Below, in pieces: positions 16,180-25,230 of a stretch of DNA of 64,000 nucleotides; the stretch's first letter is position 1; every line of letters begins with the position of its first letter. Under the pieces are notes generated by a model. That model was not told the DNA's origin and made no database searches. It saw nothing but the letters and a program-made list of their open reading frames with translations. The translations under genes were made by a program, and so were the position numbers. Source of the DNA: CAVTLG01 sp963735495 (GTDB lineage: Bacteria; Chloroflexota; Ktedonobacteria; Ktedonobacterales; Ktedonobacteraceae); NCBI GenBank assembly GCA_963735495.1, contig CAVTLG010000009.1, positions 310,001 through 374,000 on the forward strand. The letters run 5' to 3'.

Positions 16180-17943
16180 ATGATACAGTATATGCAAGGT
16201 GATGAGTCGGTGAAAATATCCCCGTTGCAATGGATAAAAAATAATAGTGTCATGTTACTCAATACCGGGTCCCTGATTGGCACTATGCTTGTGACATCGG
16301 GGCTGGGCTTTGCATTCTGGTGGCTCGCAGCCCGGCGTTTCTCGACGCAAGCCGTAGGTCTGGCGTCTGCGGCGACCTCTGCGATGATGTTGCTGTCAAC
16401 TGTCTGCATGCTTGGTCTGGGGACCCTATTGATTACTGAATTGCCGCGCAACAGAGGTCAGGAGGGTTCCTGGATTAGCTTTGCGGTGATCCTGGTGGGC
16501 GGCGTTGGTCTGGTGGTTGGGACGATCTTTGCGCTACTCGCGCCATTTGTATCGCCAGATTTGCAGCCACTGGGTGCGAATATCGTGCATATATTGCTTT
16601 TCGCAGCGGGTGTGAGCCTCTCGGCTGTCACGGTGATCCTGGATCAGGCGGTGATTGGATTATTGCGGGGTGACTTACAATTCTGGCGTAATACGCTTTT
16701 CACCGTCGCGAAACTGGTTATATTGGCACTGGTGAGTTTATTGTTGGCACAGCATACGGGCATGAGTATTTATGCCGCGTGGGCGCTGGGAAATGTGGTT
16801 TCGCTTATCCCGCTGGTGATCTTTGCGCTGAGTAAAAGTGGCGGGTCGCTAAAAAGATACGTACCGCAGTGGGGGATACTCAGAAAATTCGGTACTGCTG
16901 CCATTCAGCACCATATCCTGAATCTCATTATTCTGGCTCCGACGCAGGCGCTACCGATCCTGGTCACTATCTTGCTCTCTGCGCAGGTCAATGCCTGGTT
17001 TTATGTCTCTTCGATGATGGCGAATTTTGTCTTTTCCATCTCGACGTCGCTCACCATGGTATTGCATGCTGAGAATGCCGCGCAATCTGCAACACTGGCG
17101 CATAAGGCGCGCCTGACGATAGGTCTCGCTGCGATCACCAGTATCGTTGTGAACGCCCTATTGATTGTTGCGGCGGCTCCAATTCTGGGTTTCTTCGGCG
17201 CGAGCTATGCGACGCACGCTGCCTTAAGTTTGCGTATCCTGACATTTGGGGCCTTTCCCTTGATCATCAAAAATCACTATATATCAATGCGCCGTATTAA
17301 GGATGAGATCACCAATGCGATGGTGCCTATTTCTATTGGTTGTGTGCTAGAACTGGGGGCTGCCGGGCTAGGAGCGCACGTCGCAGGTTTGACAGGTTTG
17401 AGTGCTGGCTGGGTACTGGCGATGGGCGTTGAGGCCCTCTTGATGGCACCGTTGGTATTGAAGACGGTCATGGGCAAGTCGGCAGCAGCAGAGAGCGCTC
17501 TGAATATGTATATGGATGTGCCTACAGAGCGTATGGCGGCTATTGGTATGGCAGATATCGTAGATACGCCAACCATTGCGCTCAGGAATGTTATCTATAT
17601 GGATGCAACAACCCAGGTGTTTAGCAGTGTCCGGGTGAGGGAAAGGTCGACAGAAGAGATGAACAAGATAGTGAGCGCGCCAACGATAGCGATGAAGCGT
17701 CTCCCGCCCAGAGGGACACCGGCTAAGAAGTTACCTGCTGCCACAGATAAGCAAACATCTGACGTTGAATATGATGAGGGTCCAACGGTAAAAATGCCGG
17801 AGATCGTGAATCCCATACGCAAACGCAAAATAAAATCCGAGTTGATGGACGCTCCGACTCAGATTATGAGCAGGCAACCACGTAGGGATAACACGACTTC
17901 GATAGGTAGAAAAGAGAAAAGTCTGGATGCGGCTGCTGATTAA
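16180..17943 (+). CDS. Polysaccharide flippase (MATE/MVF-type) with a repetitive Thr-rich cytosolic tail
   Basis: Likely moves lipid-linked glycans across the membrane (Wzx/MurJ-like). The first 430 residues hold about 12 membrane segments typical of polysaccharide biosynthesis transporters. The last 150 residues are hydrophilic and carry repeated Thr motifs with an aliphatic or aromatic residue three positions later: PTERM (from about residue 447), PTIAL, TTQVF, STEEM, PTIAM, PTVKM and PTQIM. Such T-x-x-(M/L/I) sites suit recognition by FHA domains after phosphorylation (inference). ATG 16180 is preceded by a G-rich stretch at 16164-16169; GTG 16162 and ATG 16192 are alternatives. It sits between the glycosyltransferases and another large membrane protein. 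Confidence 0.8.
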   Translation: MIQYMQGDESVKISPLQWIKNNSVMLLNTGSLIGTMLVTSGLGFAFWWLAARRFSTQAVGLASAATSAMMLLSTVCMLGLGTLLITELPRNRGQEGSWISFAVILVGGVGLVVGTIFALLAPFVSPDLQPLGANIVHILLFAAGVSLSAVTVILDQAVIGLLRGDLQFWRNTLFTVAKLVILALVSLLLAQHTGMSIYAAWALGNVVSLIPLVIFALSKSGGSLKRYVPQWGILRKFGTAAIQHHILNLIILAPTQALPILVTILLSAQVNAWFYVSSMMANFVFSISTSLTMVLHAENAAQSATLAHKARLTIGLAAITSIVVNALLIVAAAPILGFFGASYATHAALSLRILTFGAFPLIIKNHYISMRRIKDEITNAMVPISIGCVLELGAAGLGAHVAGLTGLSAGWVLAMGVEALLMAPLVLKTVMGKSAAAESALNMYMDVPTERMAAIGMADIVDTPTIALRNVIYMDATTQVFSSVRVRERSTEEMNKIVSAPTIAMKRLPPRGTPAKKLPAATDKQTSDVEYDEGPTVKMPEIVNPIRKRKIKSELMDAPTQIMSRQPRRDNTTSIGRKEKSLDAAAD

Positions 17944-18039
17944 GGTGGGGAATGGTATACTACACGTTAATACTCCTAAATGGTCCTGTCTATCCTGAGG
18001 GACTATACTATTTATGAATGATATTTTTGAGGAATTCTG

Positions 18040-19992
18040 GTGAGCAGAAAAACTATTGAGGGGGCAGAGAGAACTTCTTTTGTGATACAGTCTGCGCAAT
18101 CACATCTGCTAAAAACAAATGCGCAAGAAGAAATTGTAGAGCGGTCAATATTCCAACCTCTGGATATTGTGCTGGTGTTTCTACCGCTGGCCACGTTCGC
18201 CCTCTGGCTTTTTTCGTTGCAGGCTATCAATCTAGGGAATATGAACGAACTTGGCCTGGTTTCGGTCTTTCCACCGCCGCTGATGATTGCTCTGGGCTTG
18301 ATGTCCATCAGCTTCTGTTTGAGTTTGCGGCGCTCGTCGCTCTGGGCGCCGTTGCTGTTGCTGCACGTCTTGCTGTTCATATTTATGCTCTATGGCGTGA
18401 ATGCTATGGTAGAGCAGGAGCCACGTTTTAGTATCGTCTACCGGCACGCAGGATACACCGAGTACATCATGCGTACTGGCACGGCCAATCCGAGCCTGGA
18501 CGCGTATTTTAGCTGGCCGGGTTTTTTCACATTGAGCGCTTTCTTAACAAAGATTGCTGGGTACCCCAGCATTCTGGGGTATGCAGCCTGGGCACCGGTT
18601 GTCTATAATGTGCTCTATTTTGGGCCACTGTATATACTGTTCGAGGCGTTTACACACAACAAGCGTCTGGTCTGGTTAGCGGTATGGCTCTTTTTTCTAA
18701 CGAACTGGATTGGGCAGGACTACTTTTCGCCGCAAGGGCTAAATTTCTTTTTATATCTGGTGTTGATGGCTCTCCTGGTCCGGTGGTTTAGAGGCGTGCC
18801 TGTGATTCCTGTGCGTCCACCTCGACTGCTCCTGCGCCTGTGGTGGCGTCTACTGCGTATGCGCTTACTTTTTGACGTGATAGAGTGGGCAACGGCCTCA
18901 GAAGCGCCGAGTCCACCGATGCCTGCGCGGCAACGCAAGATGCTGATTGCCTCTATTATTGTGATATTTGCATTTTCCGTTTTCAGTCACCAGCTCACGC
19001 CATTTTTTGTCTTGATGAGTGCCTGTGTACTGGTGATCTTCCGCCGCTGTTCGCTCTGGTGGATGCCGTTGTTGATGGCCGTCATGCTCGTAGCGTGGCT
19101 GGTTGTTATGACGCGGACCTATCTGGCCGGGCATATGGGCCAGGCTTTTGGTGGCTTTCTGGACATCTCCGCTATTTTCTCCGCCAATGTGTCAAGTCGT
19201 GTGGCAGGTGATCCGCTGCACACGTTTATTGCGCGCCTGCGCATTATCATGACCGTTCTGATCTGGTTTTTAGCGCTGATTGCCGGATTTTTGCGCTGGC
19301 GCAAGGGCTATCATGACGCAACGATTGTGTTACTCGCACTGGCTCCCTTCCCGCTCCTCATCGCGCAACCCTATGGTGGAGAGATGCTGCTGCGTATTTA
19401 TCTTTTCTCGCAGCCGCCGATGGTCTTTTTAGTAGCCTCTTTGTTTTTTCTCGTCCCCGCACCATCCCTGGCGATCACCTTGCCGACGCCCGACCTGTCG
19501 CACTGGAAGACTGCGGCCATCGCTGGACTTTGTCTTTTCTTGCTGGCAGGTTTCCTGTTCACGCGTTACGGCAATGAAGATATGGATTATATGACCGTCA
19601 ATGAAGTGACAGGCGTACAGGCGCTATATGCCATAGCAAAGCCCGGGTCGTTCTTCCTGGGGGCCTGGACGGGAGCGCCATGGCAGTATAAGGACTATGA
19701 AATGTATACGCTGGCGACGCTATCGGATACGAAGCAGCTAAACAATGACCTGGAGCAGCAGAATATGGTCGCCATTGTGCAATATATGCTGAGTCAAGAG
19801 CGGGCGTCGGGGAACGCGTATCTGCTCTTCACGCGTACTGAGATTGCGACCTATGAGGCTGCGTCGGGCGATCCCCCTGGGATAATGAATGCATTCGAGC
19901 AAGGAGTACGTGCGTCGGGCTATTTTAAACTCGTGTATAGTAATCCAGATGTGCAAATATTTGAGCTGGTTAATGCTGAAGGAGGCACCTAG
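18040..19992 (+). CDS. Polytopic membrane protein of the glycan cluster (polymerase or GT-C-like candidate)
   Basis: 650 residues with 10-12 hydrophobic segments and a C-terminal extracytoplasmic domain of about 130 residues. I do not recognise a named family. The size, a loop after the first segments (HAGYTEYIMRTGTANPSLDAY) and gene context suggest a Wzy-type polymerase or a GT-C glycosyltransferase using lipid-linked sugars (inference). GTG 18040 follows GAGGA. It ends exactly where the next gene begins, so the two are translationally coupled. Residues 1-40 are cytosolic and acidic. Confidence 0.65.
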   Translation: MSRKTIEGAERTSFVIQSAQSHLLKTNAQEEIVERSIFQPLDIVLVFLPLATFALWLFSLQAINLGNMNELGLVSVFPPPLMIALGLMSISFCLSLRRSSLWAPLLLLHVLLFIFMLYGVNAMVEQEPRFSIVYRHAGYTEYIMRTGTANPSLDAYFSWPGFFTLSAFLTKIAGYPSILGYAAWAPVVYNVLYFGPLYILFEAFTHNKRLVWLAVWLFFLTNWIGQDYFSPQGLNFFLYLVLMALLVRWFRGVPVIPVRPPRLLLRLWWRLLRMRLLFDVIEWATASEAPSPPMPARQRKMLIASIIVIFAFSVFSHQLTPFFVLMSACVLVIFRRCSLWWMPLLMAVMLVAWLVVMTRTYLAGHMGQAFGGFLDISAIFSANVSSRVAGDPLHTFIARLRIIMTVLIWFLALIAGFLRWRKGYHDATIVLLALAPFPLLIAQPYGGEMLLRIYLFSQPPMVFLVASLFFLVPAPSLAITLPTPDLSHWKTAAIAGLCLFLLAGFLFTRYGNEDMDYMTVNEVTGVQALYAIAKPGSFFLGAWTGAPWQYKDYEMYTLATLSDTKQLNNDLEQQNMVAIVQYMLSQERASGNAYLLFTRTEIATYEAASGDPPGIMNAFEQGVRASGYFKLVYSNPDVQIFELVNAEGGT

Positions 19993-19994
19993 TG

Positions 19995-21215
19995 ATGTGG
20001 TTGTCTCGACTCTGGCCGACGACCATTCTACTCTCTGCTATTGCTGCCTGTATTGTTGCTTTCACGATGCCGGGGACGGTAGTTGCACTTGTCGTTATTC
20101 TGTGGTTTCTCTTTATGTGTCCTGGTATGGCGGTAGTACGTTTTATGCGTATGAGCGAGGCCGTCGTGGAATGGACGCTTGCTGTGGCTGTCGGACTATC
20201 CATTGATGCGATTGTGGCCGGTATTTTTCTCTATGGACACATCTGGTCGCCTCCTGCAATCCTGATAACGCTGGTTGTCTTTAGTATCGCCGGAGCTATT
20301 GGGCAGTTAGTAATCATCCGTCCAGGCTATATGGCGCAGGAAGAGGCTGTCGAGCAACTGGAGACGGTCGAAATCCCCAGCTTCGTGCGTTTGCTAGAGC
20401 AGGAAGAGACTCGTGAGGTCGTCAGCGTCGCCAGGCTGGTGCGTAATGATGCTATTGAGGAAAAAGCAACAGCGATGCTGGTTTCTGCGGCGCTTCTGTC
20501 GCGTGAGGAGCATATCGAGGATCAAGAGACGAGAGTTATGCCTCGCATGCCAGTTGCGAGGGAGGGCAAGGTAGCTATGGAGGAAAAGAAGATGCGTGGC
20601 CTGTCGCGTATGAAACTGGTGCGGCAGCCGGACAGGAGCAAGAAGGATATAGAAGAGGAGGAGACGAGTATGCTGCCGAGTGCGGGATTGGCGCGGCAGC
20701 CGGACGAGAGTAAAAAAGATCAGGACGGGAACAAAAAGGATATAGGGGAGGAGGAGACGCGCGCACTGCCGAGTGCGGGATCGGTGCGGCAGCTGGACGA
20801 GATGAAAGAGAGTAAAGAGGGCATAGAAGAGAAGGAGACGAGTGCGTTGCCGCGTACAGGGTCGGTGCGGCAACCAGATGAGAGCAAAGAGAGCATAGGG
20901 GGCGTAGAAGAAAAGGGAGCGCTACCGAGTGCGGAACCAATACAGAGGTTCGATGAGAGCAAAGAGGATAGAGAAGAGAAGGAGACGAGTGCGTTGCCGG
21001 ATGCAGAAACGGTGCGGCAAACAGATGAGAGCAAAGAGGCTATAGAGGAAAAGGAGACGCGTATGCTACCGCTGACGAAAGATGCGGAACATAAGCGGAG
21101 TGTTATTGAAGAGAAGAAGGCCAAAGAGATGTCTCCTGTAGCGGCGGCATCGTCGGGGAGGATTGTTGGGCGTCCGCGTCCGGTCAGGTACAAGCGTATT
21201 GAGCCAGAACAATGA
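19995..21215 (+). CDS. Membrane protein with a long acidic repeat tail
   Basis: 406 residues of unknown function. Three or four membrane segments occupy about residues 5-110. From residue 118 onward the protein is charged and low-complexity, built of imperfect units of 25-35 residues with the core EEKETSALP...VRQPDESKE. Almost every Thr in the units is followed at +3 by an aliphatic residue (ETRVM, ETSML, ETRAL, ETSAL twice, ETRML), as in the flippase tail upstream. GGAGG at 19981-19985 serves ATG 19995; GTG 19992 directly before it is also possible. The start overlaps or abuts the previous stop. The tail is probably cytosolic and disordered, perhaps a docking or scaffold region. Confidence 0.7.
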   Translation: MWLSRLWPTTILLSAIAACIVAFTMPGTVVALVVILWFLFMCPGMAVVRFMRMSEAVVEWTLAVAVGLSIDAIVAGIFLYGHIWSPPAILITLVVFSIAGAIGQLVIIRPGYMAQEEAVEQLETVEIPSFVRLLEQEETREVVSVARLVRNDAIEEKATAMLVSAALLSREEHIEDQETRVMPRMPVAREGKVAMEEKKMRGLSRMKLVRQPDRSKKDIEEEETSMLPSAGLARQPDESKKDQDGNKKDIGEEETRALPSAGSVRQLDEMKESKEGIEEKETSALPRTGSVRQPDESKESIGGVEEKGALPSAEPIQRFDESKEDREEKETSALPDAETVRQTDESKEAIEEKETRMLPLTKDAEHKRSVIEEKKAKEMSPVAAASSGRIVGRPRPVRYKRIEPEQ

Positions 21216-21230
21216 GAGAGCCACTGGTCA

Positions 21231-22010
21231 GTGAGCAGAGATAGTTCAGTTGCCGGAAATGTGCAAAACGAAGCTGGGAAATGCATGTTAGAAAAAAACG
21301 CCGGACAGCGTGTGCAGCGTCTCTGGCTGGTACGGCACGGGATAACACAATGGAATAGTGAGCAGCGGCTCTGTGGTCATCACGACATAGCGCTCTCAGC
21401 GCCAGGATATACGCAGGCGCGTTGGGTGGCGCGACGTCTGCAGTCGCAAAACATCGTGGCTATCTACACCAGCGATCTGCTCAGAGCACAACAGACGGCG
21501 CGAGTGATTGCGCAAAAATGCGCGCAACCGCTACAGATCCAGCCGTCGCCAGGTTGGCGTGAGCTGTCTTTCGGAGATTGGGAAGGTTTAACGTACGCGC
21601 AGATTGCCGAGCAGGCAGCGGTAGATTTTTTTACTGACCCGCTGCACGCTGCGCCTCCCAACGGAGAGCATTTTATGGCTCTCGTGCAGCGCGTGCAATC
21701 AGCATTTGCCGACCTTGTGCGTGGTGCTAACGACATGACTGGAACGGTTGGTGATATGGTGCTGGTGAGTCACGGTGGTACGCTGCGTGCATTATTGTGT
21801 CTCCTGTTAGGTATGCCTTTTGAGCGCCAGTGGCAGTTACGTATCGACCCTGGCTCACTCAGCGCCATCGATTTTGTCGCAGGCGCGGATGATGTGATGA
21901 CGACAGTGTCTCTAGCGGCATTAAATATGCAAGCGGCGCTACATGCTAAAAATGCCGGTACGCAGAAGCGATCTGCTGTTCATCTACCAACAGAGAAAAT
22001 AGAGGTATGA
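21231..22010 (+). CDS. cobC: Histidine phosphatase, probable alpha-ribazole phosphatase (CobC)
   Basis: Histidine phosphatase superfamily. The RHG motif is in LWLVRHGITQWN, the second-half motif in TGDxxLVSHGGT form (VLVSHGGTLRA), and the acid in RELSFGDWEG. In cobalamin synthesis CobC removes the phosphate from alpha-ribazole-5'-phosphate or the nucleotide loop. Membership in CobC rather than a general phosphoglycerate-mutase-like enzyme is inferred from cobS, which begins six bases later. The start is uncertain: GTG 21231 is the longest, but ATG 21285 places the RHG motif at the usual distance from the N-terminus. Confidence 0.8.
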   Translation: MSRDSSVAGNVQNEAGKCMLEKNAGQRVQRLWLVRHGITQWNSEQRLCGHHDIALSAPGYTQARWVARRLQSQNIVAIYTSDLLRAQQTARVIAQKCAQPLQIQPSPGWRELSFGDWEGLTYAQIAEQAAVDFFTDPLHAAPPNGEHFMALVQRVQSAFADLVRGANDMTGTVGDMVLVSHGGTLRALLCLLLGMPFERQWQLRIDPGSLSAIDFVAGADDVMTTVSLAALNMQAALHAKNAGTQKRSAVHLPTEKIEV

Positions 22011-22016
22011 CCTGTA

Positions 22017-22865
22017 ATGGCTGATGAGCAATATGATGCAGACCCTGGCACTTCTCAAGGATCAACCGCTCTCTCGCGTATCGCTCGCCATGGCCTGACA
22101 CAATATAAAGAGCTGGTAGCGGCCATACGCTTTCTCTCAACGCTGCCAGTGCCTGGTAGTGCGCAATTATTTCGTACGGATGCCTCGGAGCTGCCATCTC
22201 TGGTTGTTGGCGGTGCTTATTTTCCCCTGGTTGGTTTGCTGATGGGGGGACTATTATGCCTGTTGCCGCTTGTGCTAGGTAGGTTACTGCCTGCTCTGGT
22301 GCTAGCGGCGCTGCTGGTCATCGCGCAAATATTGCTCACAGGTGGCCTGCACCTGGATGGTTTAATGGATACCTGCGATGGCTTGTTTGCAGGCCGTGGG
22401 CGCGAGCGTATGTTAGAGATTATGCGTGACAGCCGTGTGGGAAGCTTCGGTGTGCTCGGTGGCGCAAGTATATTGCTGCTCAGATTTGCGCTCTTTGCCA
22501 GCTTAAATAGCCAGCAGTTGTATCTGGCCCTGTTGCTCGTGCCAGCAGTTGGGCGTTGGACCATGGTACTCGCCATGCGCGTCTATCCCGCTGCGCGTGG
22601 CAATGGGCTGGGAGCTTCAGTGCGGCAGACGATTACTGGAGAGCGTTTACTTATCGCCAGTGTACTAGCCTTGCTGCCTGCGTTGCTGCTCATACATCTG
22701 CTTGGACTGGCTCTATGGGCAACTGGTACGCTCTGTGCATTGGCTCTGGGAGCCTGGGTGACACGGCGTCTGGGCGGTCTGACTGGCGATGTGTATGGCG
22801 CTATCGAGGAGATTACAGAATGCGTCTGCCTACTACTTGTTGTGCTGCTACGCTTCTGGCTCTAA
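22017..22865 (+). CDS. cobS: Adenosylcobinamide-GDP ribazoletransferase (cobalamin synthase)
   Basis: Joins adenosylcobinamide-GDP and alpha-ribazole to form adenosylcobalamin at the membrane. 282 residues with six or seven hydrophobic segments. The family signature HLDGLMDTCDGLFAGRGRE, which holds the metal-binding DGLxDTxDG, is at about residues 115-133, followed by MRDSRVGSFG. AGAGG lies 12 bases before the ATG and overlaps the end of cobC, indicating one operon. The C-terminal part (GGLTGDVYGAIEEITEC) matches the family. CobT, which makes alpha-ribazole phosphate, is not in view. Confidence 0.93.
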   Translation: MADEQYDADPGTSQGSTALSRIARHGLTQYKELVAAIRFLSTLPVPGSAQLFRTDASELPSLVVGGAYFPLVGLLMGGLLCLLPLVLGRLLPALVLAALLVIAQILLTGGLHLDGLMDTCDGLFAGRGRERMLEIMRDSRVGSFGVLGGASILLLRFALFASLNSQQLYLALLLVPAVGRWTMVLAMRVYPAARGNGLGASVRQTITGERLLIASVLALLPALLLIHLLGLALWATGTLCALALGAWVTRRLGGLTGDVYGAIEEITECVCLLLVVLLRFWL

Positions 22866-23147
22866 TAGTTACACTTTCCTCTCATCTACTCAGCATTGAT
22901 CATTTCTTCAGAGACGCGGGCTATGACATGAATATCTTCGGTTGCTGGAAAAGCCAGAGAGATAATACGTGCTTAATTCTGACGCGCCTGGAACGCCATC
23001 GGCAAGCTAGAGAGATACTGTGTTGCAGCGTGCCGATAGCAATCTGACCTTCCAGACACGTGCGCCAGGGCAGATATGAATACCCTTGCCAACGGAGAGA
23101 CGTTTATGCACCTGGCGCATAATATTCAGTGTGTCAGGATCAGGGAA

Positions 23148-23729
23148 TTAGAGATCTGCTGGTCCGGGGGTATAGCTTATCGCGTTTGCCCAATGCTCTG
23201 CTGCGCCTATGATGATGTCGCAGACCGGGTCCTTCACGTCATAGTAGGCTTCAATGTCTTCTGGATGCAGGCGAGCAAGTGCCTCCTTGACCTGTCTGTA
23301 AGCTCCCGTCGCTCGTGGATCTGCGCGCAGGTAGTCGCGAAAGAGCAGAGCGTAGCGCTGATTGGCTCGCCCCGCCTGTCGGATGTGCAGATTGGTGCGC
23401 CGTTGCCCCTCTGGCGCGCGGAAGAACAGCTTACTCCACTGCTCCGGCTGATTGTCCTGTCCTGGTGGTACATGGTCGCCGGTTATGTCCTCTTTGAGCG
23501 TGTATCCGAGCGGTGCGAGTGCCGGTACGAGCATCTTTCTATCCAGTGATGACACTGTAACCTGCACATCGATGATATCCTTCGCCGCTAGTCCTGGCAC
23601 CGCCGTTGACCCAATGTGATCGATGCGCACCGCCAGATCTCCCATGGCCTTGCGCAATGGCACCGCGATATGATGAAACTCCATAGGCCAGCGCTGGTCG
23701 TATGGTACAATCTCGATTAAATTCCTCAT
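23148..23729 (-). CDS. GrpB family protein (UPF0157, nucleotidyltransferase-like fold)
   Basis: 193 residues of the GrpB/Dephospho-CoA-kinase-associated family. Its conserved core is VRIDHIGSTAVPGLAAKDIIDVQV near the N-terminus, and LFRDYLRADPRATGAYRQVK in the second half. It has a nucleotidyltransferase-like fold, but its biochemical role is unknown. ATG 23729 is preceded by GGAAGGAG at good distance. It stands alone on the minus strand between cobS and cobU, so it interrupts the cobalamin cluster without obvious functional link. From 22866 to 23147 no gene is seen. Confidence 0.85.
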   Translation of the reverse strand: MRNLIEIVPYDQRWPMEFHHIAVPLRKAMGDLAVRIDHIGSTAVPGLAAKDIIDVQVTVSSLDRKMLVPALAPLGYTLKEDITGDHVPPGQDNQPEQWSKLFFRAPEGQRRTNLHIRQAGRANQRYALLFRDYLRADPRATGAYRQVKEALARLHPEDIEAYYDVKDPVCDIIIGAAEHWANAISYTPGPADL

Positions 23730-24104
23730 GCGTTTCTCCTTCCTGCATCGGAACATCTGTGATATTCAGCAAACGGCATTTTTTTACCTGGCATGCATAC
23801 TCTCCGCGATTTCTTTGACTACAGCATAGAAACAGTGCATTTTTATACTAACGGAAAGGTGTGAAGGTGGTAACATATGATTGAGGTAGAGCAATGAACT
23901 GAACGCGCCACGGGGCGGCGCGTACGCACAAATCCACGCGCTTATCTGAGGCTGGTAGGCGGCTAATAGATCGAGCATCGTTCAAACTAGGGATGACCGT
24001 AGTTGGCCTGGCGTGTGACACTGGTGTCGTAGCCGAACGGAGCAGACAAAAACTGGCCTGGTGGACCAGATGTCTTTGCCAGAAAAAGTTACTATGTTCT
24101 GCTG
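23730..24104. other. Intergenic region upstream of cobU
   Basis: About 375 bp without a credible gene. A GC-rich hairpin (GCGCC...GGCGC) lies near 23908-23925. I could not fit a cobalamin riboswitch core here. Confidence 0.5.
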
Positions 24105-24764
24105 ATGCGTAGAAAGGGCGTGTATTTATTTATAAATCGTGAGCAAGAAACCGCCAGCGCTGCTGATGGACAAACTGCTCTGCAACTGGTGCTTGTGCTG
24201 GGAGGAGCGCGGAGTGGCAAGAGTGCGTTTGCGCAACGACTGGCGGCAGAGAGTGGACGGCGTGTCGCCTTCATCGCCACGGCTACTGCCAGTGATGATG
24301 ATATGCGTGAGCGTATTTTGCGTCATCGTGCTGCACGCCCTGTCGATTGGTATACGCTGGAGGAGCCGCTGGAGTTAGCCGCCGCCGTCGAACAATCTGC
24401 TCGTGTAGCTGATGTGCTGGTATTGGACTGTGTGACGGTCTGGTTATCGAACTGGTTGTTCGCGCAAGAAGATGTGGGCCAGATAGGCGAGCCAGCGGTA
24501 CATGCCCGTTACAATGACGAAGCTTTGGCCGAAATTGAGAAGTTGTTGAGCGTATGTGCAGCTTTAGATGCCACGAAGACCCTGGTTGTCGTGTCGAACG
24601 AAGTTGGTCTGGGTATTGTACCTGCCTATGAACTGGGACGAGTGTATCGCGATGTATTGGGGCGTATAAATCAGCGCCTTGCGATGGCATCCGCACGTGT
24701 CTACCTGATGATCGCAGGGCTGGGCGTTGACCTCAAGCGTTTGCATGAGGAAGCCAGCCTGTGA
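24105..24764 (+). CDS. cobU: Adenosylcobinamide kinase / adenosylcobinamide-phosphate guanylyltransferase
   Basis: Bifunctional enzyme that phosphorylates adenosylcobinamide and then adds GMP, giving the substrate of CobS. 219 residues. The P-loop is GGARSGKS at about residues 33-40. RHRAARP carries the His that is guanylylated in characterised CobU, VLDCVTVWLSNWL is the second nucleotide motif, and the C-terminal signature VSNEVGLGIVPAYELGRVYR is intact. The first 30 residues before the core strand are longer than in enterobacterial CobU, so the real start could be further downstream. It lies alone between two intergenic regions and is not contiguous with cobS. Confidence 0.93.
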   Translation: MRRKGVYLFINREQETASAADGQTALQLVLVLGGARSGKSAFAQRLAAESGRRVAFIATATASDDDMRERILRHRAARPVDWYTLEEPLELAAAVEQSARVADVLVLDCVTVWLSNWLFAQEDVGQIGEPAVHARYNDEALAEIEKLLSVCAALDATKTLVVVSNEVGLGIVPAYELGRVYRDVLGRINQRLAMASARVYLMIAGLGVDLKRLHEEASL

Positions 24765-24904
24765 ACATAAATTATGCGATGAGCAGGGCCAGTTGAGTAA
24801 ATGGGTGACACTGCGCGCGTGTGCGGTCCTCAAGGCGGTTTTTGATTGACGTTAGCTGATCTGTATGCGTATACTACGACCTGGAACACCTTTATCCTGG
24901 CGGC

Positions 24905-25225
24905 CCATAAAACCCCTGGCATTCAGTCATGGGGATACAAGGGCGTTCCTTTTGGGGGCGCGATGGGAGTGCTAAAAAATACCCCCAAATAGGTATGTAC
25001 ATCGAAATATTGTTTTGCTATACTGCTCGTGAAGAATGGGAACAAAAACCACGTTCCTACTCTCTCAGATTGAGAAACTACCCTGGGACTTAGGGAAAGC
25101 CAATGCCTGTGGAGGCGAGGTAAGACCGGCTGTCGTTGCAACGGCACTCTCCAGTGAAACAGGAAAGCCCATTCGTGAGGATGGGAAGCCCCTGCCATTC
25201 AGGCATGGGGAGATGTCACTTTGTT
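24905..25225 (+). mobile_element. Solo IS200/IS605-type 3' end with omega-RNA-like relic
   Basis: The hairpin CCCCTGCC...GGCATGGGG at 25189-25210 followed by AGATGTCAC matches the right end of IS200/IS605 (tnpB) elements. About 140 bp upstream (25050-25188) resembles a tnpB 3' end/omega-RNA region with several short stems (for example AAAGCCCATTCGTGAGGATGGG). A second, diverged hairpin (CCCCTGGCATTCAGTCATGGGG) is at 24914-24935. No transposase or TnpB core domain remains; the frame across 25036-25220 codes at most for a TnpB C-terminal scrap. It ends 10-20 bp before the riboswitch. Confidence 0.6.
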
Positions 25226-25230
25226 GCCAT

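Noticed and set aside
23076..23549. 157-codon plus-strand frame over the GrpB-like gene
   Set aside because: Antisense to a gene with clear family motifs and good RBS; no recognisable domain of its own.
23757..24104. A second cobalamin riboswitch upstream of cobU
   Set aside because: The conserved core blocks seen at 25268-25426 are absent here.
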